From contig NZ_SLUI01000007.1 of NCBI RefSeq assembly GCF_004339805.1, forward strand, positions 1 to 57,060: a stretch of 57,060 nucleotides of DNA. Reading direction: 5' to 3'. The notes beneath the pieces were generated by a model. It saw only the letters and a program-made list of their open reading frames with translations, was not told the origin of the DNA and ran no database searches. The DNA is from Anaerospora hongkongensis. GTDB lineage: Bacteria > Bacillota > Negativicutes > Sporomusales > DSM-15969. Positions 42,964 through 50,684 of the stretch are shown here, one piece after another; positions within the stretch are counted from its first letter, which is position 1; each line of letters starts with the position of its first letter. The position numbers were made by a program, and so were the translations under genes.

Positions 42964-44607
42964 ATGATTAATCGTACGGATAATCTATGCCATAATATAA
43001 ATGCTACTCTGCAGGAAATTGTGTTGCTGCTGCTGCAAAGTGGCAGGGATAAATTCTATTTTGACTATCCCGGCAGCGAAGATAAGCAAGGGATTTTGGA
43101 CGAGAAAGAAGTATTAGCGGCTTTTGCCGGCGGTGTACCGGGAACAGCTACATTGAAGGAGTTGGAGGCCAGCTATCGGCGGGAGATTAAGGGGAAAAAC
43201 GAGACATTGTCAGCGGGACAACTTGTCGAATGTTATTTTAAAGAATTTTTGTTATCCGAACGGTTTATTGATATTCTCAATGCCATTCATAACGGAATCA
43301 TGGTTGTGGACAAAGAGAATACCGTTACGTTTATTAATTCTGCTTATACTCGTTTGACCGGGGTTACTCCCGAAGATATGATTGGCCGAAATTTGTGTGA
43401 GGCTCGTCCGAGTGCTAAATTGCCGCAGGCTGTTTTTTCAGGTAAAACAATGTACGGTATTCATCGTAAAGTCGGAAAGGTAGAATATATTGTTGACTGT
43501 CATCCGATTATTGTTAGAGGGGTTATTTCAGGTGGAGTCTCAATTTTAAGAGACATCACAGAGCTGCAAAACCTGGTGGAGCGGCTCAGAAAATACCGGA
43601 CAACGGTTAATACGTTAACTGGCCGCGTAAAGGAAGGACATAAGGCCAAATATACATTTGCCGATATCATCGGAGAAAGTCCGCTGTTGCTGAATGCTAA
43701 GAAACTGGCCGGTAAGGTCGCCGGTTCGGATATAAATGTCTTAATTATTGGTGAAAGTGGCACGGGCAAAGAACTTTTTGCCCATGCGATTCATAATGAA
43801 AGTCAGCGCAGGCAAGACGCCTTTGTAGTGGTTAATTGTGCATCCATTCCCAAGAATCTGCTGGAAAGTGAACTGTTTGGTTATGAGGCGGGTGCCTTCA
43901 CGGGCGCTAGCAAATCCGGTAAAGCGGGACTACTTGAGATCGCGGACAGCGGAACGTTGTTTTTGGATGAAATTGGTGATATGGACCTGGAACTGCAAGC
44001 GAAACTGTTACGGGTTCTTCAACTTGGACAGTATCAGCGAGTCGGCAGTACAGAAACTTGTACTGTCGATGTGAGGATCATTGCAGCAACGAATCGCGAT
44101 CTGGAGAAAATGGTGGAATTGGGGAATTTCCGCGGGGACTTTTACTATCGGCTAAATGTGGCGCAAATAAAAGTTCCTCCACTTAAAGACAGAAGTAGTG
44201 ATCTGGATATACTGGCAAGGCATTTCTTAGAAAATGCTGACAAATATGGTATGGAATCAATTTCATTAGCTGACGAAACGATGGACATCCTCAGAGGTTA
44301 CTCCTGGCCGGGAAATGTAAGGGAATTTGAGAATACCCTGAAGTTCCTTGCCAGTATTACTGATTCTCCTGTGATTGCGGCCAATAGTCTGCCGGATAGT
44401 TTTCTGCAGCGAATTGTCCGCTATAAGGATAATCCAACAAGTCAGGCAGGGCTGCTCTCTGAAGTAGTCGCTAGTAGTGAAGAGCAGCTGTTGATAAGGG
44501 CACTGAATTGCTTCGGACGAACGGTTGCCGGCAAAAGAGCTGCCGCAAAATCACTGGGGATTTCTCTGGCTACTTTGTATAACAAAATCAGCCACTATAA
44601 TATATAA
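42964..44607 (+). CDS. Sigma-54-dependent activator (PAS, AAA+, Fis HTH)
   Basis: 547 residues after AGGAGGTCAATCT. An N-terminal helical domain (1-95) is of unknown type. The PAS domain covers about 100-200 (ILNAIHNGIMVVDKENTVTFIN). The AAA+ core carries Walker A GESGTGKE at 263-270, the sigma-54 contact loop GAFTGA at 310-315, the Walker B region LFLDEIGD and an arginine-finger segment NFRGDFYYRLNV. A Fis-type helix-turn-helix closes the protein (AAAKSLGISLATLYNKISHY). It probably senses a substrate through the PAS domain and drives the three -24/-12 promoters around it. Confidence 0.93.
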   Translation: MINRTDNLCHNINATLQEIVLLLLQSGRDKFYFDYPGSEDKQGILDEKEVLAAFAGGVPGTATLKELEASYRREIKGKNETLSAGQLVECYFKEFLLSERFIDILNAIHNGIMVVDKENTVTFINSAYTRLTGVTPEDMIGRNLCEARPSAKLPQAVFSGKTMYGIHRKVGKVEYIVDCHPIIVRGVISGGVSILRDITELQNLVERLRKYRTTVNTLTGRVKEGHKAKYTFADIIGESPLLLNAKKLAGKVAGSDINVLIIGESGTGKELFAHAIHNESQRRQDAFVVVNCASIPKNLLESELFGYEAGAFTGASKSGKAGLLEIADSGTLFLDEIGDMDLELQAKLLRVLQLGQYQRVGSTETCTVDVRIIAATNRDLEKMVELGNFRGDFYYRLNVAQIKVPPLKDRSSDLDILARHFLENADKYGMESISLADETMDILRGYSWPGNVREFENTLKFLASITDSPVIAANSLPDSFLQRIVRYKDNPTSQAGLLSEVVASSEEQLLIRALNCFGRTVAGKRAAAKSLGISLATLYNKISHYNI

Positions 44608-44608
44608 G

Positions 44609-44672
44609 TTTCTAGAAAATTCTAGAAATCCGGATAGGCGTTGTTCTCTGCGTTTCTAGAAAGTTCTAGAAC
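44609..44672. promoter_or_regulatory. Paired upstream activator sites
   Basis: TTTCTAGAAAATTCTAGAAA (44609-44628) and TTTCTAGAAAGTTCTAGAAC (44653-44672) are near-identical double palindromes (TTCTAGAA-N2-TTCTAGAA), 44 bases apart. They are centred about 107 and 150 bases before the predicted start of the sigma-54 promoter at 44745, the usual position for enhancer-binding proteins. Confidence 0.75.
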
Positions 44673-44707
44673 TACTTAAATAAATGAATACAAAATAATC
44701 TTGCGAA

Positions 44708-44744
44708 GGCTGTCAATACGGGTATTGGCAGCCCTCATTTTTTT
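44708..44744 (+). terminator. Terminator of the activator gene
   Basis: GGCTGTCAATA-N4-TATTGGCAGCC is followed by CTC and a T run. Its tail abuts the -24 element of the next promoter. Confidence 0.75.
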
Positions 44745-44759
44745 GGCATGCATTTTGCA
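44744..44759 (+). promoter_or_regulatory. Sigma-54 promoter of the CoA transferase operon
   Basis: TTGGCATGCATTTTGCA has GG (44745-44746), 10 bases and GC (44757-44758). It lies about 140 bases before the first gene and downstream of the paired TTCTAGAA sites. Confidence 0.8.
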
Positions 44760-44901
44760 ATCTCTAAAGATAGAGCAGGACTTATTTCCGGAAATAAGTC
44801 CTGACGCAGAGTCTAATGAGGATGCATCTTTTTTAGTGTGAGCAATTTGTCGAGCTTAAGAACTACAAGCTAAAACGAAACTGTGAAAGGATGGAAGTCC
44901 T

Positions 44902-46071
44902 ATGTTACCGTTAACTGGCATAAAAGTGGTTGATTTAACCCGGGTAGTGGCCGGACCGGTTTGTACACTAAATTTGGCTGAAATGGGAGCTGAAGTGATC
45001 AAGATTGAGGCTCCGGGCAAGGGAGATGACACGCGGGCGACACCACCTTTTATCAATGGTGAAAGCACTTGGTTCATGATGATGAATTGCAATAAAAAAA
45101 GTATTACCTTAGACCTTAAAAGTCAGGAAGGCAAAGAAGTGGTTTGGCGGCTTATTGATCAGGCGGATGTATTTGTTCAAAACTTCCGGCCCGGTGTTGC
45201 TAATCGACTGGGATTTAGCTACGAAGCCGTAGTGGCTAGAAATCCCCGCATGATTTATTGCTCTATTTCAGGGTACGGCAGTGACGACGAAAGAGGAGCA
45301 TATGATCCCGTTATTCAGGGAGAATCGGGGTTTATGTCGGTTACCGGAGATCCGCATGGAGAGCCCATGAAAGTTGCCGTCCCGATTTGTGACTTGGTGA
45401 GTGCCTTATATGCCGTACAAGGGATACTGTATTCTCTCATTCAAAGGGATAAGACCGGCCGGGGGCAGCATATCGATATCAGTATGTTAAGTGCCATGAT
45501 ATCGCTGTTTCATTTACCGGGCAGTAAATATTTGGGCACAGGGCAAAATCCTCCCCGTATGGGAAATGCTCATCTGGCATTTGCCCCCTACCGGATGTTC
45601 TCTACGTCTGATGGCTATATCGACATAGCTTGCGGCAATGACTCTTTATACGGTAAGTTTTGCGATGCTCTTGAACTAGGCCAGTTAAAAGATGATCCCC
45701 GTTACTTAAAAAATAAGGACCGCATGGCAAACCGGGATCAGCTTAACCAGATCCTGGAGCCTGTTCTACAGAAAAAAGACACGGCCAAATGGTGTGAGAT
45801 CCTCACGAAGGCCGGCGTTCCCAGCGGTCCGATACGCACCACTGTCGATATTTTTACAGATCCGGTTCTTCAACAAAAGGGAGATATCATCGATATAGAA
45901 CATAGCAAGGCCGGAAAAATAAAAATCGTGGGCAACCCTGTCAGGATGTCGGAGACCTCCGTTGAATACCGTCCGGCGCCGGAACTCGGTGCCAACAGCC
46001 GGGAAATTCTGCAAGAGTTGGGGTATAGCTCTCAGGAAATCTCCATGATGCAGGAAAATGGCATCAGCTAA
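44902..46071 (+). CDS. Class III (CaiB/BaiF) CoA transferase
   Basis: 389 residues after AAAGGATGGAAGTCCT. Family features include LTGIKVVDLTRVVAGPVCTLNLAEMGAEVIKIE, NKKSITLDL, and the segment YDPVIQGESGFMSVTG with the likely catalytic Asp135. The C-terminal GxGxxHIDISM-like GRGQHIDISM also fits. The enzyme moves CoA between carboxylic acids without ATP. With the following carboxyltransferase, PduL and kinase, it may load a dicarboxylate with CoA taken from the decarboxylated product. It overlaps nothing but is 22 bases from the next start. Confidence 0.92.
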   Translation: MLPLTGIKVVDLTRVVAGPVCTLNLAEMGAEVIKIEAPGKGDDTRATPPFINGESTWFMMMNCNKKSITLDLKSQEGKEVVWRLIDQADVFVQNFRPGVANRLGFSYEAVVARNPRMIYCSISGYGSDDERGAYDPVIQGESGFMSVTGDPHGEPMKVAVPICDLVSALYAVQGILYSLIQRDKTGRGQHIDISMLSAMISLFHLPGSKYLGTGQNPPRMGNAHLAFAPYRMFSTSDGYIDIACGNDSLYGKFCDALELGQLKDDPRYLKNKDRMANRDQLNQILEPVLQKKDTAKWCEILTKAGVPSGPIRTTVDIFTDPVLQQKGDIIDIEHSKAGKIKIVGNPVRMSETSVEYRPAPELGANSREILQELGYSSQEISMMQENGIS

Positions 46072-46093
46072 ATCATTATGTGGAGGTGTATGT

Positions 46094-47623
46094 ATGGCTA
46101 CCAATCTTGAAAAAATTCAGGATTTCAAAAAGAGACAGGAAATGATTAAGCTGGGAGGCGGTGTTAAGCGGATCGAGAAGCAACATGCGAACGGCAAGAT
46201 GACTGCCCGCGAACGGCTGGATTTATTGCTTGATCCAGGATCCTTCGTTGAAATAGACCAGTTTGTCCGACATCGCTGCACTAATTTTGATATGGCCCAG
46301 ACAGAGGCTTTGGGGGATGGTGTTGTCACTGGCTACGGCACAATTGAGGGCAGGCCGGTAGCCGTGTTCGCTCAGGACTTCACCGTTCTTGGCGGCTCTC
46401 TCGGTGAGATGCATGCGGCAAAAATTGTGAAAGTGCAAGAATTGGCGATGAAATCGGGGATACCCATGATCGGTCTCAATGACTCGGGGGGTGCACGGAT
46501 CCAGGAGGGAGTAGATTCTTTATCCGGCTATGGCAAGATATTCTACAATAATACCCGGGCATCCGGAGTTATCCCGCAGATATCGGTAATCATGGGACCC
46601 AGTGCCGGCGGGGCGGTATATTCACCTGCGCTGACCGATTTTATTTTTATGGTGAAAGGCACAGGCCAAATGATGATTACCGGGCCGCAGGTGGTTAAGT
46701 CGGTAACAAATGAAACCATTACCCATGAGGCCTTGGGTGGGGCGATGACGCATAATGCAGTGTCGGGAGTGGCGGACTTCGCAGCCGAAACTGATCAGGA
46801 TTGTTTAAGTCAGGTGCGCGATCTGTTAAGCTTTCTGCCAGGCAATAATCTCGATAGCGCTCCGAGAAAGGAAACAAATGATGCCCCGAACCGGACTGAT
46901 AGGGAGCTTAATCATGTAATTCCGGATGATTCTAACCAGCCCTATGATATGAAACAGGTAATTCATTCGATTGTTGACGATGGATTATTTTATGAAGTGA
47001 AAGAGCTTTATGCGAGGAATATGATTATCGGCTTAGCGAGGCTGAATGGCCAAAGCGTAGGTATTATTGCGAACCAGCCTTCTTTTATGGCCGGCTGCCT
47101 GGATATCAATGCATCGGATAAGGCGGCCCGCTTTATCCGGTTCTGTGATGCCTTTAACATTCCGCTGCTGAATCTTGAGGATGTACCGGGGTTTATGCCA
47201 GGTTCGGATCAGGAGCATGGCGGCATTATACGGCATGGGGCAAAAATGCTCTACGCCTATGCCGAAGCGACAGTACCCAAAGTTACCCTGATTACCCGAA
47301 AGGCTTATGGCGGAGCTTATAAGGCAATGTGTAATAAAGAAATGGGCGCTGACCAGGTGATCGCCTGGCCTTCGGCTGAAGTCGCTGTTATGGGGGCTGC
47401 CGGGGCTGCCAATATAATCTTTCGCGGTGTTGAGAACCTCAAAGAAAAGATTGCCGAATATGCGGCGGAATTTGCATCTCCTTACAAGGCAGCGGAGCGG
47501 GGATACATTGACAGAATTATTGAACCAAGTGAAACTCGCCCTGCCGTCATCAGTGCCTTCACCATGCTGGTAAACAAGCATGAAACGACGCCAAGCAGAA
47601 AACATGGTAATATACCGCTGTAG
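46094..47623 (+). CDS. Acyl-CoA carboxylase/decarboxylase carboxyltransferase (beta) subunit
   Basis: 509 residues from the ATG at 46094 (TGTGGAGGTGTATGT upstream). Crotonase-fold halves are visible. The first has QDFTVLGGSLGEMHAAKI, GLNDSGGARIQEGVDSL and PSAGGAVYSPALTDF; the second has NLEDVPGFMPGSDQEHGGI, TRKAYGGAYKAM and AVMGAAGAANIIF. It matches PccB/MmdA-type subunits that pass a carboxyl group between an acyl-CoA and biotin. No biotin carrier, biotin carboxylase or sodium-pump subunit is in the window, so partners must be encoded elsewhere. Decarboxylation of a malonyl-, methylmalonyl- or similar CoA ester is the likely direction here. Confidence 0.9.
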   Translation: MATNLEKIQDFKKRQEMIKLGGGVKRIEKQHANGKMTARERLDLLLDPGSFVEIDQFVRHRCTNFDMAQTEALGDGVVTGYGTIEGRPVAVFAQDFTVLGGSLGEMHAAKIVKVQELAMKSGIPMIGLNDSGGARIQEGVDSLSGYGKIFYNNTRASGVIPQISVIMGPSAGGAVYSPALTDFIFMVKGTGQMMITGPQVVKSVTNETITHEALGGAMTHNAVSGVADFAAETDQDCLSQVRDLLSFLPGNNLDSAPRKETNDAPNRTDRELNHVIPDDSNQPYDMKQVIHSIVDDGLFYEVKELYARNMIIGLARLNGQSVGIIANQPSFMAGCLDINASDKAARFIRFCDAFNIPLLNLEDVPGFMPGSDQEHGGIIRHGAKMLYAYAEATVPKVTLITRKAYGGAYKAMCNKEMGADQVIAWPSAEVAVMGAAGAANIIFRGVENLKEKIAEYAAEFASPYKAAERGYIDRIIEPSETRPAVISAFTMLVNKHETTPSRKHGNIPL

Positions 47624-47631
47624 GGCAGGGG

Positions 47632-48540
47632 ATGAAACTGCTTGCGTTACGGAAAAACGTTTTTTATATAAGCGGCATCCTGAACATAGGTGTTATTGCA
47701 AATGAGCGGGATGAGGTACTCTTGATCGATGCAGGCCTTGATGAGCGAACTGCCCGCCGGGTGAAAGTTGTATTGGAGGAATGCAACTTTCAGCTCAAAG
47801 GGATAGTCATTACCCATGCTCACGCCGACCATTTTGGTGGCGCCTGCTGCCTCGCAGAACAATTGGGGGCCCGGATATATTCCAGTGAAGTGGAAAAGGG
47901 AGTAATTAATACCCCCATACTGGAGGCTGTAAGCTTATTTGGCGGGGCTTATCCGCCAGCAGAGCTTAGGCGTAAGTTTTTTTACGCACCTAAGGTTGCA
48001 GTGCATGGAACGGTTTCACCCGGCAGAGCAGAGATCGAGGGATTTCCATTAGAAGTTGTTGATTTAAGCGGGCATACGTTAGGGCAAGTCGGGGTTGCTG
48101 TTGAGAAGGTGTTATTTTGTGCCGACTCCATAGCAACTTCCGGCCAAATTCACAAACAAGGTATTCTCAAACATGCAAATATTGAGCAGGCCTTACAGAC
48201 CTGCGAGAGATTAAAATTCCGCAAGGAGCTTATTTTTGTTCCTTCCCATGGGCCTGTTCTGGATACTATCAGTCCATTGATTGCCGAAAACCAGGCGTCG
48301 ATCAATCATATAGTAACCCTTATTTTAAATATGACTGACAAGCCCGCTACTGTTGAAGACTTATTGGCGCAAATTTGCGCAAAAAAAGCTGTGACGATAA
48401 AAAGCTTATCGCAATACTACGTTTTGCATTTAAGTATGCTGGCATATCTGGGATACTTACTGGACCATGCCCGGATCGCAGTGATTTATCGTGACAACAA
48501 ACAGTTCTTTCAGCGAACGCTCCCTGGAATAACCCAATAA
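47632..48540 (+). CDS. MBL-fold hydrolase of the fermentation operon
   Basis: 302 residues, starting 8 bases after the carboxyltransferase stop behind a weak GGCAGGGG site. The metal motif is THAHADHFGGA, followed by DLSGHTLGQVGVAV, FCADSIATSG and PSHGP. A C-terminal helical domain (about 230-300) is extra to the core fold. Its place within the operon suggests a thioester or lactone hydrolase acting on the pathway, or a repair function. The substrate cannot be told from sequence. Confidence 0.8.
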   Translation: MKLLALRKNVFYISGILNIGVIANERDEVLLIDAGLDERTARRVKVVLEECNFQLKGIVITHAHADHFGGACCLAEQLGARIYSSEVEKGVINTPILEAVSLFGGAYPPAELRRKFFYAPKVAVHGTVSPGRAEIEGFPLEVVDLSGHTLGQVGVAVEKVLFCADSIATSGQIHKQGILKHANIEQALQTCERLKFRKELIFVPSHGPVLDTISPLIAENQASINHIVTLILNMTDKPATVEDLLAQICAKKAVTIKSLSQYYVLHLSMLAYLGYLLDHARIAVIYRDNKQFFQRTLPGITQ

Positions 48541-48557
48541 TAAGGAGAGTGGTTCTG

Positions 48558-49748
48558 GTGCTCATTCTTGTATGTAATGTTGGCAGTACTTCCTTAAAAT
48601 ATAAACTGTTTAACATGCCCGATCCTACTATTATGGTCGAAGCTAAGATAGAGCGGGTAGGTAGCCGGGACAGTGCCGTATTTACTTATCAAAACCATAT
48701 AAACGGAGCCAAAGAGGAGATGTCCGGACTTTGCGTGCCCGGCTACACGGAAGGCATTAATCTCTTTCTGGAATATCTTACTGATACGAAAATGGGTGCC
48801 ATACAAAGTATGGAAGCAGTGGAAGCGATCGGTTTCAAAACTGTCATTGCCAAAGGTTATTATGGGATACACGAACTCACCGGTGAAGTAATTGCGGCCA
48901 TGGAAGCATATAACCGTGTGGCACCGGCTCATAACCCGCCATACATTGAAGCCATCAAAAAATTCAAAGAAATTTTACCGGGAAGGCTGCTGGTTGGAGT
49001 TTTCGAGACCGCCTTCCACACGACGATCCCTTTGGCAAGAAAAATGTATGCCATTCCTTACGAATGGTATACGAAGTACGGTATTCAGCGTCTTGGCTTT
49101 CACGGTGCCTCCCATGGTTACATTGCCCGTCAGGTGCAAAAGCGGGTAGGTGGGGAATGTAAACTGATCTCTTGTCATTTAGGGGGAAGCGGCTCGCTGT
49201 GTGCTATTCAAGATGGTATGTCAGTAGATACAAGCTTCGGCTTTTCTCTGCAAACCGGGACTCCCCATGCTAACCGGGCCGGAGATTTAGATGCCTATAT
49301 CATTCCGTATCTGTTGGGACAGGGAGTATCTCTCGATGAGATACTCCAGGGAATTGACAAGCAGGGCGGATTATTAGGCGTTTCCGGTATAAGCAATGAT
49401 CTGCGTGATATCGAGGAAGCTGCAAAAGACGGTAATGAACGGGCAAAGCTGGCAATTGATGTATTCTGCGAGAGTATTGTCAAATATATTGGGGCCTTCT
49501 ACGCAATTTTAGGAGGCTTGGACTATTTGGTTTTTACCGGCGGTATTGGGGAGAATTCCTCCCTCATCAGACACCAGGTTTGTACCAGTCTTGCTCATTT
49601 CGGAATTGAATTAGACGAGGCTGCTAATATAAAAGGGGCCAAAGATAGGATTATTTCCTCGAGCCGCTCTCGGGTGAAGGTTGGCATCATCCCCACCAAT
49701 GAAGAAGTAGGGATAGCACAAGATATATTTAGCAATTTCTCGAAATAG
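48558..49748 (+). CDS. Acetate/propionate-family kinase, divergent
   Basis: About 396 residues from the GTG at 48558 (AAGGAG ten bases upstream; another GTG at 48549 is too close). ASKHA-family motifs include CNVGSTSLKYKLF, VGVFETAFHTTIP, RLGFHGASHGYIA, CHLGGSGSLCAI, FTGGIGENSSLIR and IPTNEEVGIA. The segment SLQTGTPHANRAGDLDA departs from the usual MGTRSGDLDP, and HLGGSGS replaces HLGNGAS, so the acyl specificity may differ from acetate. It would turn acyl phosphate from PduL into ATP, the energy-yielding end of the operon. Confidence 0.88.
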   Translation: MLILVCNVGSTSLKYKLFNMPDPTIMVEAKIERVGSRDSAVFTYQNHINGAKEEMSGLCVPGYTEGINLFLEYLTDTKMGAIQSMEAVEAIGFKTVIAKGYYGIHELTGEVIAAMEAYNRVAPAHNPPYIEAIKKFKEILPGRLLVGVFETAFHTTIPLARKMYAIPYEWYTKYGIQRLGFHGASHGYIARQVQKRVGGECKLISCHLGGSGSLCAIQDGMSVDTSFGFSLQTGTPHANRAGDLDAYIIPYLLGQGVSLDEILQGIDKQGGLLGVSGISNDLRDIEEAAKDGNERAKLAIDVFCESIVKYIGAFYAILGGLDYLVFTGGIGENSSLIRHQVCTSLAHFGIELDEAANIKGAKDRIISSSRSRVKVGIIPTNEEVGIAQDIFSNFSK

Positions 49749-49851
49749 CTACTTACGGTACCTTACCAACTATTTTGGTAATGGAAGTGAACATAGAAAA
49801 AGCTTCTTGGAAAAAGTAGTTTAGCGTAAGGTTGCAGCCATAATAAAATAG
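49749..49851 (+). pseudogene. Decayed copy of the DUF169 gene 3' end
   Basis: This stretch aligns with 41180-41283 at roughly 80%. Shared pieces include TTACGGTACCTTA, AATGGAAG, AACATAG and AAAAAGCTT, with a one-base deletion and in-frame stops. It begins directly at the kinase stop codon. The rest of the DUF169 gene is absent here. Confidence 0.75.
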
Positions 49852-49857
49852 TGCTAA

Positions 49858-49900
49858 AAAACTCCTGTAAATTCAAAGGTAATTTACAGGAGTTCTTTTT
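49858..49900 (+). terminator. Terminator of the fermentation operon
   Basis: AACTCCTGTAAATT pairs with AATTTACAGGAGTT and is followed by CTTTTT. Confidence 0.85.
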
Positions 49901-49921
49901 AGATTAGAGAAACCTTATTAT

Positions 49922-50230
49922 GGACACTTGGGGACGGTCCTTTTTTGTCAATAAACGCATTTTTAATAAAAACGTCTTTTGCTGCTGAGACGGTAATTCA
50001 ACACCGGCAAAGATCGAATTTATGAGAGATGCAAAGGTAAATGGTTATTTGCACGCTCTGGTAGGGACAAGGGGGACAGGTTTGTTGTCCCAGCAAAAAT
50101 TAAGCTCTGCGCGCAGAGAAGGCGATAATATTTTACACTTTTACTTAGAATGTATGCTGCCCATACCCTGTTAAAAGTTGACAAAAAAGGACCGTCCCCA
50201 AGTGTCAAAAAGGACCGTCCCCAAGTGTCC
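49922..50230. repeat. Small element bounded by inverted REP-like repeats
   Basis: A left copy (49922-49951, GGACACTTGGGGACGGTCC...) faces an inverted right copy (50178-50206), which is followed at once by a second, shorter copy (50207-50230). The interior has no gene; it includes a GGGACAAGGGGGACAGG...TTGTCCC dyad (about 50063-50091). The left arm shares a further 24 bases with the left arm at 52348. It looks like a non-autonomous, MITE-like relative of the larger element at 52348-56081. The remaining gap to 50285 shows nothing else. Confidence 0.65.
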
Positions 50231-50285
50231 CAAATGCCTAACGTAAGGTTAAACGTTTTTTGTCTCAATAAGTGGAGGATTCAGC

Positions 50286-50642
50286 ATGAAAACTGTTAAA
50301 ACACAAGAGGAATTACTAACTGGACTTACAACTGAGGCAACTGTCAATGAATTACAGGAATATTTTAAAGAGATATTGGAACTCAGAGGCTTTAATAATC
50401 AAACCGCAAAAGATAAAATGCTTTTGCTGACTGAAGAAATCGGGGAATTAGCAAAGGCTCTGAGAAAAGAGGATCATTCCCTTACGATAGACCGAACGCG
50501 AATTGGTAATTACCAAGCGATAGAAAGTGAGATTGCCGATGTAGGAATTGTGCTGATTTCGCTTTGTAATGTCCTCAATATTAATCTGTTTGAGTCGATA
50601 ATTGAGAAGGAAAAGAAGAACATCGAGAGAAAGTGGAGTTAG
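50286..50642 (+). CDS. MazG-like nucleotide pyrophosphohydrolase
   Basis: 118 residues. The four-helix fold is shown by MLLLTEEIGELAKALRKE (the ExxE pair that binds magnesium) and ESEIADVGIVLISLCNVLNI (the ExxD pair). It may hydrolyse non-canonical or stress nucleotides to monophosphates. A ribosome site (GTGGAGGATTCAGC) precedes the ATG. It is surrounded by repeats and AT-rich genes, and MazG-like proteins are frequent in such accessory zones. Confidence 0.85.
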   Translation: MKTVKTQEELLTGLTTEATVNELQEYFKEILELRGFNNQTAKDKMLLLTEEIGELAKALRKEDHSLTIDRTRIGNYQAIESEIADVGIVLISLCNVLNINLFESIIEKEKKNIERKWS

Positions 50643-50684
50643 TAGGCTGCCTGTATATTCATTGGCATAGGAGCGGATGTCATC

